From contig NW_027490111.1 of the NCBI RefSeq assembly GCF_050948175.1, forward strand, positions 992,001 through 1,056,000: 64,000 nucleotides of DNA, read 5' to 3'. Origin of the DNA: Xylocopa sonorina (lineage: Eukaryota > Arthropoda > Insecta > Hymenoptera > Apidae). A model generated the notes under the pieces. It ran no database searches and had not been told where the DNA came from. It worked only from the letters and a program-made list of their open reading frames with translations. The translations under genes were made by a program, and so were the position numbers. Shown in pieces: positions 26,868-41,245 of this stretch (positions within the stretch are counted from its first letter, which is position 1; every line of letters begins with the position of its first letter).

Positions 26868-27735
26868 GAAACATAGAAATGAGATGCGATATCGCGTTTT
26901 AAGAACCATAAGAACTCTATTGCTACGATACGTTGACATCTGCAAACGCTATTTCCTTGCAAGGAAGTGCGCATTTACATTTAGTTGATGTGTAGACGAG
27001 GAATACATAACACTTCGCAAATCATATTATATCTAACCATGAAACATAGAAATGAGTTGCGATATCGCGTTTTAAGTATCATAAGAACTCTATTGCTACG
27101 ATACGTTGACATCTGCAAACGCCATTTCCTTGCAAGGAAGTGCGCATTTACATTTAGTTGATGTGTAGACGAGGAATACATAACACTTCGCAAATCATAT
27201 TATATCTTACCATGAAACATAGAATTGAGATGCGATATCGCGTTTTAAGAAGCATTAGAACACTATTGCTACGATACCTAGACATCTGCAGACGCTATTT
27301 CCTAGCAAGGAAGTGTCGCATTTACATTCATTTGAAGTGTAGACGAGGAACACATGATACTTCGCAAATCATATTATATCTTACCATGAAACATAGAAAT
27401 GAGATGCGATATCGCGTTTTAAGAATCATAAGAACTCTATTGCTACGATACCTAGACATCTGCAAACGCTATTTCCTCGCAAGGAAGTGTCGCATTTACA
27501 TTCATTTGAATTGTAGACGAGGAATGCATAACACATCGCAATGAATATTATATCTTATCAGGAAACATAGATATGAGATGCAATATCTCGTTTTAAGAAG
27601 CATTTGAACTCTATTGCTTCGATACGTAGACATCTGCAAACGCTATTTCCTAGCAAGGAAGTGTAGCATTTACATTCATTTGAAGTGTAGACGAGGAATA
27701 CATAACACTTCGCAAATCATATTATATCTTACCAC
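26868..27735 (+). repeat. Higher-order repeat, five monomers, unit 2
   Basis: Direct copy of 26000-26867, extending to about 27918. Differences seen are ATCTAACCATG near 27032 against ATCTTACCATG, and AACTCCATTGC near 27782 against AACTCTATTGC. Both copies share the GTGTAGCATTTAC and CTTACCACGAAAC marks. A further copy of part of this unit lies at 33640-34290. Confidence 0.9.
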
Positions 27736-29473
27736 GAAACATAGAAATGAGATGCGATATCGCGTTTTAAGAACCATAAGAACTCCATTGCTACGATACG
27801 TTGACATCTGCAAACGCTATTTCCTTGCAAGGAAGTGCGCATTTACATTTAGTTGATGTGTAGACGAGGAATACATAACACTTCGCAAATCATATTATAT
27901 CTTACCATGAAACATAGAAATGAGATACGATATCGCGTTTTAAGAAGCATTAGAACACTATTGCTACGATAGGTAGACATTTGCAAACGCTATTTCCTAG
28001 CAAAGAAGTCTCGCATTTACATTCATTCGAAGTATAGGCGAGGAATACATAACACTTCGCAAATAATATTACATCTTACCATGAAACATAGAAATGAGAT
28101 GCGATATCGCGTTTTAAGAAGCATTAGAACTCTATTGCTACGATACGTAGACTTCTGCAATCGCTATTTCCTAGCAAGGAAGTGTCGCATTTACATTCAT
28201 TTGAATCGTAGGCGAGGAATGCATAACACTTCGCAATGAATATTATATCTTATCATGAAACATATATATGAGATGCAATATCTCGTTTTAAGAAGCATTT
28301 GAACTCTATTGCTTCGATACGTAGATATCTGCAAACGCTATTTCCTTGCAAGGAAGTGTCGCATTTACATTCATTTGAAGTGTAGACGAGGAATACATAA
28401 CACTTCGCAAATCATATTATATCTTACCATGAAACATAGAAATGAGATGCGACATCGCGTTCTAAGAAGCATTAGAACACTACTGCTACGATAGGTAGAC
28501 ATTTGCAAACGCTATTTCCTTGCAAGGAAGTGTCGCATTTACATTCATTTGAAGTGTAGACGAGGAATACATAACACTTCGCAAATCATACTATATCTTA
28601 CCATGAAACATAGAAATGAGATACGATATCGCGTTTTAAGAATCATAGGAACTCTATTGCTACGATACGTAGACATCTGCAAACGCTATTTCCTAGCAAA
28701 GAAGTGTCGTATTTACATTCATTTGAAGTGTAGACGAGGTATACATAACACTTCGTTAATCATATTATATCTTACCATGAAACATAGAAATGAGATGCGA
28801 TATCGCGTTTTAAGAATCATAGGAACTCTATTGCTCTGATACGTAGACATCTGCAAACGCTAGTTCGTTGCAAGCAAGTGTCGCATTTACATTCATTTGA
28901 ATCGTAGACAAGGAATACATAACACTTCGCAAATCATGTTATATCTTACCATGAAACATAGAAATGAGATGCGATATCGCGTTTTAAGAATCATATGAAC
29001 TCTATTGCTACGAGACGTAGACATCTGCAAACGCTATTTCCTTGCAAGGAAGTGTCGCATTTATATTCATTTGAAGTGTAGACGAGGAATACATAACACT
29101 TCGCAAATCATATTATATCTTACCATGAAACATAGAAATGAGATGCGACATCGCGTTCTAAGAAGCATTAGAACACTACTGCTACGATAGGTAGACATTT
29201 GCAAACGCTATTTCCTAGCAAAGAAGTCTCGCATTTACATTCATTTGAAGCATAGGCGAGGAATACATAACACTTCGCAAATACTATTACATCTTACCAT
29301 GAAACATAGAAATGAGATGCGATATCGCGTTTTAAGAAGCATTAGAACTCTATTGCTACGATACGTAGACTTCTGCAATCGCTATTTCCTAGCAAGGAAG
29401 TGTCGCATTTACATTCATTTGAAGTGTAGACGAGGAACACATGATACTTCGCAAATCATATTATATCTTACCA
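27736..29473 (+). repeat. Higher-order repeat, 1739 bp (ten monomers), unit 1
   Basis: Repeats at an offset of 1739 bp (10 x 174 less 1). Shared marks: CATATATATGAGATGC near 28261/30000, GATGCGACATCGCGTTCTAAG near 28446/30185 (a run common in this region), GAGGTATACATAAC near 28735/30474, TTGCTCTGATACG near 28831/30570 and GAAGCATAGGCGAGG near 29247/30986. Unit 1 has private changes such as TTCGTTAATC near 28752 and CTAGTTCGTTGC near 28860. Confidence 0.88.
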
Positions 29474-31029
29474 TGAAACATAGAAATGAGATGCGATATC
29501 GCGTTTTAAGAACCATAAGAACTCTATTGCTACGATACGTTGACATCTGCAAACGCTATTTCCTTGCAAGGAAGTGCGCATTTACATTTAGTTGATGTGT
29601 AGACGAGGAATACATAACACTTCGCAAATCATATTATATCTTACCATGAAACATAGAAATGAGATACGATATCGCATTTTAAGAAGCATTAGAACACTAT
29701 TGCTACGATAGGTAGACATTTGCAAACGCTATTTCCTAGCAAAGAAGTCTCGCATTTACATTCATTCGAAGTATAGGCGAGGAATACATAACACTTCGCA
29801 AATAATATTACATCTTACCATGAAACATAGAAATGAGATGCGATATCGCGTTTTAAGAAGCATTAGAACTCTATTGCTACGGTACGTAGACTTCTGCAAT
29901 CGCTATTTCCTAGCAAGGAAGTGTCGCATTTACATTCATTTGAATCGTAGGCGAGGAATGCATAACACTTCGCAATGAATATTATATCTTATCATGAAAC
30001 ATATATATGAGATGCAATATCTCGTTTTAAGAAGCATCTGAACTCTATTGCTTCGATACGTAGACATCTGCAAACGCTATTTCCTTGCAAGGAAGTGTCG
30101 CATTTACATTCATTTGAAGTGTAGACGAGGAATACATAACACTTCGCAAATCATATTATATCTTACCATGAAACATAGAAATGAGATGCGACATCGCGTT
30201 CTAAGAAGCATTAGAACACTACTGCTACGATAGGTAGACATTTGCAAACGCTATTTCCTTGCAAGGAAGTGTCGCATTTACATTCATTTGAAGTGTAGAC
30301 GATGAATACATAACACTTCGCAAATCATATTATATCTTACCATGAAACATAGAAATGAGATACGATATCGCGTTTTAAGAATCATAGGAACTCTATTGCT
30401 ACGATACGTAGACATCTGCAAACGCTATTTCCTAGCAAAGAAGTGTCGCATTTACATTCATTTGAAGTGTAGACGAGGTATACATAACACTTCGCAAATC
30501 ATATTATATATTACCATGAAACATAGAAATGAGATGCGATATCGCGTTTTAAGAATCATAGGAACTCTATTGCTCTGATACGTAGACATCTGCAAACGCT
30601 ATTTCCTTGCAAGCAAGTGTCGCATTTACATTCATTTGAATCGTAGACAAGGAATACATAACACTTCGCAAATCATGTTATATCTTACCATGAAACATAG
30701 AAATGAGATGCGATATCGCGTCTTAAGAATCATATGAACTCTATTGCTACGAGACGTAGACATCTGCAAACGCTATTTCCTTGCAAGGAAGTGTCGCATT
30801 TACATTCATTTGAAGTGTAGACGAGGAATACATAACACTTCGCAAATCATATTATATCTTACCATGAAACATAGAAATGAGATGCGACATCGCGTTCTAA
30901 GAAGCATTAGAACACTACTGCTACGATAGGTAGACATTTGCAAACGCTATTTCCTAGCAAAGAAGTCTCGCATTTACATTCATTTGAAGCATAGGCGAGG
31001 AATACATAACACTTCGCAAATAATATTAC
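29474..31029 (+). repeat. Higher-order repeat, ten monomers, unit 2
   Basis: Copy of 27736-29290. Similarity stops near 31029, where an ATCATAGGAACTC monomer with TTGCTCTGATACG follows. That is a second occurrence of the monomer type at 30545-30720, so a further local rearrangement occurred at the end of the unit. Confidence 0.88.
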
Positions 31030-32429
31030 ATCTTACCATGAAACATAGAAATGAGATGCGATATCGCGTTTTAAGAATCATAGGAACTCTATTGCTCTGA
31101 TACGTAGACATCCGCAAACGCTATTTCCTTGCAAGCAAGTGTCGCATTTACATTCATTTGAATCGTAGACAAGGAATACATAACACTTCGCAAATCATGT
31201 TATATCTTACCATGAAACATAGAAATGAGATGCGATATCGCGTTTTAAGAATCATATGAACTCTATTGCTACGAGACGTAGACATCTGCAAACGCTATTT
31301 CCTTGCAAGGAAGTGTCGCATTTACATTCATTTGAAGTGTAGACGAGGAACACATGATACTTCGCAAATCATATTATATCTTACCATGAAACATAGAAAT
31401 GAGATGCGATATCGCGTTTTAAGAATCATAAGAACTCTATTGCTACGATACCTAGACATCTGCAAACGCTATTTCCTCGCAAGGAAGTGTCGCATTTACA
31501 TTCATTTGAATCGTAGACGAGGAATGCATAACACATCGCAATGAATATTATATCTTATCAGGAAACATAGACATGAGATGCAATATCTCGTTTTAAGAAG
31601 CATTTGAACTCTATTGCTTCGATACGTAGACATCTGCAAACGCTATTTCCTAGCAAGGAAGTGTCGCATTTACATTCATTTGAAGTGTAGACGAGGAATA
31701 CATAACACTTCGCAAATCATATTATATCTTACCATGAAACATAGAAATGAGATGCGATATCGCGTTTTAAGAACCATAAGAACTCTATTGCTACGATACG
31801 TTGACATCTGCAAACGCTATTTCCTTGCAGGGAAGTGCGCATTTACATTTAGTTGATGTGTAGACGAGGAATACATAACACTTCGCAAATCATATTATAT
31901 CTTACCATGAAACATAGAAATGAGATGCGACATCGCGTTCTAAGAAGCATTAGAACACTACTGCTACGATAGGTAGACATTTGCAAACGCTATTTCCTAG
32001 CAAAGAAGTCTCGCATTTACATTCATTCGAAGTATAGGCGAGGAATACATAACACTTCGCAAATAATATTACATCTTACCATGAAACATAGAAATGAGAT
32101 GCGATATCGCGTTTTAAGAAGCATTAGAACTCTATTGCTACGATACGTAGACTTCTGCAATCGCTATTTACTAGCAAGGAAGTGTCGCATTTACATTCAT
32201 TTGAATCGTAGGCGAGGAATGCATAACACTTCGCAATGAATATTATATCTTATCATGAAACATAGATATGAGATGCAATATCTCGTTTTAAGAAGCATTT
32301 GAACTCTATTGCTAAGATACGTAGACATCTGCAAACGCTATTTCCTTGCAAGGAAGTGTCGCATTTACATTCATTTGAAGTGTAGACGAGGAATACATAA
32401 CACTTCGCAAATCATATTATATCTTACCA
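31030..32429 (+). repeat. Satellite monomers resembling parts of the five- and ten-monomer units
   Basis: Eight monomers. 31030-31260 resembles 30540-30740. 31340-31840 resembles 26480-26980, with the GAGGAACACATGATAC, CCTCGCAAGG and GTGCGCATTTACATTTAG marks. 31990-32300 resembles 28010-28290. The order of these pieces differs from either higher-order unit, so this is a mosaic. Confidence 0.82.
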
Positions 32430-33471
32430 TGAAACATAGAAATGTGATGCGACATCGCGTTCTAAGAAGAATTAGAACACTACTGCTACGATAGGTAAAC
32501 ATTTGCAAACGCTATTATCTTGCAAGGAAGTGTCGCATTTACATTCATTTGAAGTGTAGACGAGGAATACATAACACTTCGCAAATCATGTTATATCTTG
32601 CCATGAAACATAGAAATGAGTTGCGATATCGCGTTTTAAGTATCATAAGAACTCTATTGCTACGATACGTTGACATCTGCAAACGCCATTTCCTTGCAAG
32701 GAAGTGCGCATTTACATTTAGTTGATGTGTAGACGAGGAATACATAACACTTCGCAAATCATATTATATCTTACCATGAAACATAGAAATGAGATGCGAC
32801 ATCGCGTTCTAAGAAGCATTAGAACACTACTGCTACGATAGGTAGACATTTGCAAACGCTATTTCCTTGCAAGGAAGTGTCGCATTTACATTCATTTGAA
32901 GTGTAGACGAGGAATACATAACACTTCGCAAATCATATTATATCTTACCATGAAACATAGAAATGTGATGCGACATCGCGTTCTAAGAAGCATTAGAACA
33001 CTACTGCTACGATAGGTAAACATTTGCAAACGCTATTTCCTTGCAAGGAAGTGTCGCATTTACATTCATTTGAAGTGTAGACGAGGAATACATAACACTT
33101 CGCAAATCATATTATATCTTACCATGAAACATAGAAATGAGTTGCGATATCGCGTTTTAAGTATCATAAGAACTCTATTGCTACGATACGTTGACATCTG
33201 CAAACGCCATTTCCTTGCAAGGAAGTGCGCATTTACATTTAGTTGATGTGTAGACGAGGAATACATAACACTTCGCAAATCATATTATATCTTACCATGA
33301 AACATAGAAATGAGATGCGACATCGCGTTCTAAGAAGCATTAGAACACTACTGCTACGATAGGTAGACATTTGCAAACGCTATTTCCTTGCAAGGAAGTG
33401 TCGCATTTACATTCATTTGAAGTGTAGACGAGGAATACATAACACTTCGCAAATCATATTATATCTTACCA
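32430..33471 (+). repeat. Higher-order repeat, 521 bp (three monomers), two copies
   Basis: Copies at about 32430-32950 and 32951-33471 at an offset of 521 bp (3 x 174 less 1). Marks: GAAATGTGATGCGAC (32440/32961), CGATAGGTAAACATTTGC, AATGAGTTGCGATATC, ACGCCATTTCC and GTGCGCATTTACATTTAG. The last mark has the one-base loss. Differences include CTATTATCTTGC near 32515 against CTATTTCCTTGC, and CTTGCCATG near 32598 against CTTACCATG. Confidence 0.88.
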
Positions 33472-34825
33472 TGAAACATAGAAATGAGATGCGATATCGC
33501 GTTTTAAGAATCATAGGAACTCTATTGCTACGATACGTAGACATCTGCAAACGCTATTATCTAGCAAAGAAGTGTCACATTTACATTCATTTGAAGTGTA
33601 GACGAGGAATACATAACACTTCGCAAATCATATTATATCTTACCATGAAACATAGAATTGAGATGCGATATCGCGTTTTAAGAAGCATTAGAACACTATT
33701 GCTACGATACCTAGACATCTGCAGACGCCATTTCCTAGCAAGGAAGTGTCGCATTTACATTCATTTGAAGTGTAGACGAGGAACACATGATACTTCGCAA
33801 ATCATATTATATCTTACCATGAAACATAGAAATGAGATGCGATATCGCGTTTTAAGAATCATAAGAACTCTATTGCTACGATATCTAGACATCTGCAAAC
33901 GCTATTTCCTCGCAAGGAAGTGTCGCATTTACATTCATTTGAATTGTAGACGAGGAATGCATAACACATCGCAATGAATATTATATCTTATCAGGAAACA
34001 TAGATATGAGATGCAATATCTCGTTTTAAGAAGCATTTGAACTCTATTGCTTCGATACGTAGACATCTGCAAACGCTATTTCCTAGCAAGGAAGTGTAGC
34101 ATTTACATTCATTTGAAGTGTAGACGAGGAATACATAACACTTCGCAAATCATATTATATCTTACCACGAAACATAGAAATGAGATGCGATATCGCGTTT
34201 TAAGAACCATAAGAACTCTATTGCTACGATACGTTGACATCTGCAAACGCTATTTCCTTGCCAGGAAGTGCGCATTTACATTTACTTGATGTGTAGACGA
34301 GGAATACATAGCACTTCGCAAATCATATTATATCTTACCATGAAACATAGAAATGAGATACGATATCGCGTTTTAAGAAGCATTAGAACACTATTGCTAC
34401 GATAGGTAGACATTTGCAAACGCTATTTCCTAGCAAAGAAGTCTCGCATTTACATTCATTCGAAGTATAGGCGAGGAATACATAACACTTCGAAAATAAT
34501 ATTACATCTTACCATGAAACATAGAAATGAGATGCGATATCGCGTTTTAAGAAGCATTAGAACTCTATTGCTACGATACGTAGACTTCTGCAATCGCTAT
34601 TTCCTAGCAAGGAAGTGTCGCATTTACTTTCATTTGAATCGTAGGCGAGGAATGCATAACACTTCGCAATGAATATTATATCTTATCATGAAACATATAT
34701 ACGAGATGCAATATCTCGTTTTAAGAAGCATTTGAACTCTATTGCTTCGATACGTAGACATCTGCAAACGCTATTTCCTTGCAAGGAAGTGTCGCATTTA
34801 CATTCATTTGAAGTGTAGACGAGGA
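33472..34825 (+). repeat. Monomers including a third partial copy of the five-monomer unit
   Basis: 33640-34290 matches 26339-26989 at an offset of 7301 bp, including GTGTAGCATTTAC and CTTACCACGAAAC. Private changes are GCTATTATCTAGC near 33553, GATATCTAGAC near 33880 and CTTGCCAGGAAG near 34257. 34330-34750 resembles 27890-28310, including the CATATATACGAGATGC variant of the CATATATATG monomer. Confidence 0.85.
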
Positions 34826-37105
34826 ATACATGATACTTCGCAAATCATGTTATATCTTACCATGAAACATAGAAATGAGATGCGATATCGCGTTTTAAGA
34901 ATCATATGAACTCTATTGCTACGATACGTAGACATATGCAATCGCTATTTCCTTGCAAGGAAGTGTCGCATTTACTTTCATTTGAAGTGAGGACGAGGAA
35001 TACATAACACTTCGCAAATCATATTATATCTTACCATGAAACATGGAAGTGAGATGCGATATCGCGTTTTAAGAAGCATTAGAACTCTATTGCTACGATA
35101 CCTAGTAATCTGCAGACGCTTATTTCCTAGCAAGGAAGTGTCGCATTTACATTCATTTGAAGTGTAGACGAGGAATACATGATACTTCGCAAATCATATT
35201 ATATCTTACCATGAAACATGGAAATGAGATGCGATATCGCGTTTTAAGAAGCATTAGAACTCTATTGCTACGATACGTAGACATCTGCAAACGCTATTTC
35301 CTAGCGAGGAAGTGTCGCATTCACATTCATTTGAATTGTAGACGACGAATACATGACACTTCGCAAATCATATTATATCTTACCATGAAACGCAGAAATG
35401 AGATGCAATATAGCGTTTTAAGAATCATAAGAACTCTATTGCTACGATACGTAGACATCTGCAAACGCTATTTCCTTGCATGGAAGTGTCGCATTTACAT
35501 TCATTTGAATCGTAGACGAGGAAAGCATAACACTTCGCAATGAATATTATATCTTACCATGAAACATAGAAATGAGGTGCGATATCTCGTTCTAAGAGGC
35601 ATTAGAAATCTATTGCTACGATACGTTGACATCTGCAAACGCTATTTCCTTGCAAGGAAGTGCGCATTTACATTTAGTTGATGTGTAGACGAGGAATACA
35701 TAACACTTCGCAAATCAAACATAGAAATGAGATACGATATCGCGTTTTAAGAAGCATTAGAACACTACTGCTACGATAGGTAGATATTTGCAAACGCTAT
35801 TTCCTAGCAAAGAAGTCTCGCATTTACATTCATTTGAAGTGTAGACGAGGAATACACAATACTTCGCAAATCATGTTATATCTTATCATGAAACATAGAA
35901 ATGAGATGCGATGTCGCGTTTTAAGAAGCATTAGAACTCTACTGCTACGATACGTAGACATCTGCAAACGCTATTTCCTTGCAAGGAAGTGCGCATTTAC
36001 ATTCATTTGAAGTGTAGACGAGGAATACATCACACTTCGCAAATCATACTATATCTTACCATGAAACATAGAAATGAGATGCGATATCGCGTTTTAAGAA
36101 GCATTAGAACTCTATTGCTACGATACGCTGACATCTGCAAACGCTATTTCCTTGCAAGAAAATGTCGCATTTACATTCATTTGAATCGTAGACGAGGAAT
36201 GCATAACACTTCGCAATGAATATTATATCTTATCAGGAAACATAGATATGAGATGCAATATCTCGTTTTAAGAAGCATTTGAACTCTATTGCTTCGATAC
36301 GTAGACATCTGCAAACGCTATTTCCTAGCAAGGATGTGTCGCATTTACATTCATTTGAAGTGTAGGCGAGGAATACATGACACTTCGCAAATCATATTAT
36401 ATCTTACCATGAAACATAGAAATGAGATGCGATATCGCGTTTTAAGAAGCATTAGAACTCTATTGCTACGATACGTTGACATCTGCAAGCGCTATTTCCT
36501 TGCAAGGAAATGTCGCATTTACATTCATTTGAATCGTAGACGAGGAATGCATAACACTTCGCAATGAATATTATATCTTATCAGGAAACATAGATATGAG
36601 ATGCAATATCGCGATTTAAGAAGCATTAGAACTCTATTGCTACGATACCTAGACATCTGCAGACGCTATTTCCTAGCAAGGAAGTGTCGCATTTACATTC
36701 ATTTGTAGTGTAGACGAGGAATACATGACACTTCGCAAATCATATTATATCTAACCATGAAACATAGAAATGAGATGCGATATCGCGTTTTAAGAAGCAT
36801 TAGAACACTATTGCCACGATAGGTAGACATTTGCAAACGCTATTTCCTAGCAAAGAAGTGTCGCATTTACATTCATTTGAAGTGTAGACGAGGAATACAT
36901 AACACTTCGCAAATCATATTATATCTTACTATGAAACATAGAAATGAGATGCGATATCGCGTTTTAAGAAGCATAAGAACTCTATTGCTACGATACGTAG
37001 ACATCTGCAAACGCTATTTCCTTGCAAGGAAGTGTCGCATTTACATTCATTTGAATCGTAGACGAGGAATGCATAACACTTCGCAATGAATATTACATCT
37101 TATCA
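34826..37105 (+). repeat. Mosaic copy of 11.7-12.6 kb joined to 16.6-17.9 kb
   Basis: 34826-35700 matches 11705-12580 (offset 23121 bp), including CTAGTAATCTGCAGACGCTT and CGACGAATACATGAC. After the 18-bp deletion at about 35717 the match is to 16.6-17.9 kb (offset 19104 bp near 36289), including GGATGTGTCGC, CAAGCGCTATTTCC, TATTGCCACGATAGG and CTTACTATGAAAC. This points to a large duplication of array sequence with internal loss, or a second exchange joining two parts. Confidence 0.82.
35711..35726 (+). repeat. 18-bp deletion junction inside a monomer
   Basis: CACTTCGCAAATCA is followed at once by AACATAGAAATGAG. The usual 18 bases between them (the TATTATATC...ACCATGA segment) are missing. 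The matching positions near 12590, 13815 and 16600 are intact, so the loss is private to this copy. It removes the ATG anchor and keeps the 3-base phase. Confidence 0.9.
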
Positions 37106-40100
37106 TGAAATTATGAATATAGAATTGAGATGCGATAATCTTGTTTTAAGAAGCATTTGAACGCTATTTGCTTCGATACGTAGACATCTGCAAACGCTAT
37201 TTCCTAGCAAGGAAGTGTCGCATTTACATCCATTTGAATCGTTGACGAGGAATGCATAACACTTCGCAATGAATATTATATCTTATCATGAAACATAGAT
37301 ATTAGATTGCAATATCTCGTTTTAGGAAGCATTTGAACACTATTGCTACGATAGGTAGACATTTGCAAACGCTATTTCCTTGCAAAGAAGTCTCGCATTT
37401 ACATTCATTTGAAGTATAGGCGAGGAATACATAACACTTTGCAAATAATATTACATCTTACCTTGAAACATAGAAATGAGATGCGATATCGCGTTTTAAA
37501 GAAGCATTAGAACTCTATTGCTACGATACCTAGATATCTGCAGACGCTATTTCCTAGCAAGGAAGTGTCCGCATTCACATTCATTTGAAGTGTAGACAAG
37601 GAATACATAACACTTCGCAAATCATGTTATATCTTATCATGAAACATAGAATTGAGATGCGATATCGCGTTTTAAGAACATATGAACTCTATTGCTACGA
37701 GACGTAGACATCTGCAATTGCTATTTCCTTGCAAGGAAGTGTCGCATTTACATTCATTTGAAGTGTAGACGAGGAATACATCACACTTCGCAAGTCATAT
37801 TATATCTTACCATGAAACATAGAAATGAGATGCGATATCGCGTTTTAAGAAGCATTAGAACTCTATTGCTACGATACCTAGACATCTGCAGACGCTATTT
37901 CCTAGCAAGGAAGTGTCGCATTTACATTCATTGAAGTGTAGACAAGGAATACATGATACTTCGCAAATCATATTATATCTTACCATGAACATAGAAATGA
38001 GATGCGATATCGCGTTTTAAGAAGCATTAGAACTCTATTGCTACGATACCTAGATATCTGCAGACGCTATTTCCTAGCAAGGAAGTGTCGCATTTACATT
38101 CATTTGTAGTGTAGACGAGGAATACATGACACTTCGCAAATCATATTATATCTTACCCATGAAACATAGAAATGAGAAGCGATATCGCGTTTTAAGAAGC
38201 ATTAGAACACTATTGCTACGATAGGTAGACATTTGCAAACGCTATTTCCTAGCTAAGAAGTGTCGCATTTACATTCATTTGAAGTGTAGACGAGGAATAC
38301 ATAACACTTCGCAAATCATTTTATATCTTACTATGAAACATAGAATGAGATGCGATATCGCGTTTTAAGAAGCATTAGAACTCTATTGCTACGATACGTA
38401 GACATCTGCAAACGCTATTTCCTTGCAAGGTAGTGTCGCATTTACATTCATTTGAAGTGTAGACGAGGAATACATGATACTTCGCAAATCATATTATATC
38501 TTACCATGAAACATAGAGATGAGATGCGATATCGCGTTTTAAGAAGCATTTGAACACTATTGCTTTGATACGTAGACATCTGCAAACGCTATTTCCTTGC
38601 AAGGAAGTGTCGCATTTACATTCATTTGTAGTGTAGACGAGGAATACATGACACTTCGCAAATCATATTATATCTTACCATGAAACATAGAAATGAGATT
38701 CGATATCGCGTTTTAAGTAGCATTAGAAAGCTATTGCTACGATACGTAGACATCTGCAAACGCTATTTCCTAGCGAGGAAGTATCGCATTCACATTCATT
38801 TGAAGTGTAGACGAGGAATACACAATACTTCGCAAATCATGTTATATCTTACCATGAAACATAGAAAATGAGATGCGATATCGCGTTTTAAAGAAGCATT
38901 AGAACTCTATTGCTACGATACGTAGACATCTGCGAACGCTATTTCCTTGCAAGGAAGTGCGCATTTACATCATTTGAATCGTAGACGAGGAATGCATAAC
39001 ACTTCGCAATGAATATTATATCTTATCAGGAAACATAGATATGAGATGCAATATCTCGTTTAAAAGAAAGCATTTGAACTCTATTGCTTTGATACGTGGA
39101 CATCTGCAAACGCTATTTCCTAGCAAGGAAGTGTCGCATTTACATTCATTTGAAGTGTAGGCGAGGAATACATGACACTTCGCAAATCATATTATATCTC
39201 ACCATGAAACATAGAAATGAGATGCGATATCGCGTTTTTAAGAAGCATTAGAAGTCTATTGCTACGAAACGTAGACATCTGCAAACGCTATTTCTTGCAA
39301 GGAAGTGTCGCATTTACATTCATTTGAATCGTAGACGAGGAATGCATAACACTTCGCAATGAATATTATATCTTATCGGGAAACATAGATATGAGATGCA
39401 ATATCTCGTTTTAAGAAGCATTTGAACTCTATTGCTTCGATACGTAGACATCTGCAAAACGCTATTTCTAGCAAGGAAGTGTCGCATTTACATTCATTTG
39501 AAGTGTAGGCGAGGAATACATGACACTTCGCAAATCATATTATATCTCACCATGAAACATAGAAATGAGATGCGATATCGCGTTTTAAGAAGCATTAGAA
39601 CTCTATTGCTACGAGACGGAAACATCTGCAATCGCTATTTCCTTGCAAGGAAGTGTCGCATTTACATTCATTTGAAGTGGTAGAACGAGGAATACATCAC
39701 ACTTCGCAATCATATTATATCTTACCATGAAACATAGAAATGAGATGCGATATCGCGTTTTAAGAAGCATTAGAACTCTGTTGCTACGATACCTAGACAT
39801 CTGCAGACGCTATTTTCCTAGCGAGGAAGTATCGCATTCACATTCATTTGAAGTGTAGACAAGGAATACATAACACTTCACAAATCATGTTATATCTTAC
39901 CATGAAACATAGAATTGAGATGCGATATCGCGTTTTAAAGAACATATGAACTCTATTGCTACGAGACGTAGACATCTGCAATCGCTATTTCCTTGCAAGG
40001 AAGTGTCGCATTTACATTCATTTGAAGTGTAGACGAGGAATACATCACACTTCGCAAACCATATTATATCTTACCATCAAACATAGAAATGAGATGCGAT

Positions 40101-41245
40101 ATCGCGTTTTAAGAAGCATTAGAACTCTATTGCTACGATACCTAGACATCTGCAGACGTTATTTCCTAGCGAGGAAGTATCGCATTCACATTCATTTGAA
40201 GTGTAGACAAGGAATACATAACACTTCGCAAATCATGTTATATCTTACCATGAAACATAGAATTGAGATGCGATAATCGCGTTTTAAGAACATATGAACT
40301 CTATTGCTACGAGACGTAGGACATCTGCGCAATCGCTATTTCCTTGCAAGGAAGTGTCGCAGTTACATTCATTTGAAGTGTAGACGAGGAATACATCACA
40401 CTTCGCAAATCATATTATATCTTACCATGAAACATAGAAATGAGATGCGATATCGCGTTTTAAGAAGCATTAGAACTCTATTGCTACGATACCTAGACAT
40501 CCGCAGACGCTATTTCCTTGCAAGGAAATGTCGCATTTACATTCATTTGAATTGTAGACGAGGAATGCATAACACGTCGCAATGAATATTATATCTTATC
40601 AGGAAACATAGATATGAGATGCAATATCTCGTTTTAAGAAGCATTTGAACTCTATTGCTTCGATAAGTAGACATCTGCAAACGCTATTTCCTAGCAAGGA
40701 AGTGTCGCATTTACATTCATTTGTAGTGTAGACGAGGAATACATGACACTTTGCAAATCATATTATATCTCACCATGAAACATAGAAATGAGATTCGATA
40801 TCGCGTTTTAAGTAGCATTAGAAAGCTATTGCTACGATACGTAGACATCTGCAAACGCTATTTCCTAGCGAGGAAGTATCGCATTCACATTCATTTGAAG
40901 TGTAGACGAGGAATACACAATACTTCGCAAATCATGTTATATCTTATCATGAAACATAGAAATGAGATGCGATGTCGCGTTTTAAGAAGCATTAGAACTC
41001 TATTGCTACGATACGTAGACATCTGCAAACGCTATTTCCTTGCAAGGAAGTGCGCATTTACATTCATTTGAAGTGTAGACGAGGAATACATCACACTTCG
41101 CAAATCATATTATATCTTACATGAAACATAGAAATGAGATGCGATATCGCGTTTTAAGAACATATGAACTCTATTGCTACGAGACGTAGACATCTGCAAT
41201 CGCTAATTCCCTTGCAAGGAAGTGTCGCATTTACATTCAGTTTGA
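37106..41245 (+). repeat. Satellite block with dense private one-base indels
   Basis: The monomers correspond mainly to 12.9-13.3 kb and then 15.0-22.9 kb, for example 37692 to 18054 and 39432 to 19620. Unlike those copies, this block carries many isolated insertions and deletions, mostly in runs of one base. Examples: GTGTCCGCATTC near 37569, CATTCATTGAAG near 37930, CATGAACATAG near 37987, CTTACCCATG near 38155, AGAAAATGAG near 38867, GTTTTTAAG near 39235, GCAAAACGC near 39455, GTGGTAGAACG near 39678, GTAGGACATCTGCGC near 40317 and ATTCAGTTTGAAG near 41237. I counted more than 25 in about 4.1 kb. They break the 3-base phase repeatedly. Confidence 0.9.
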
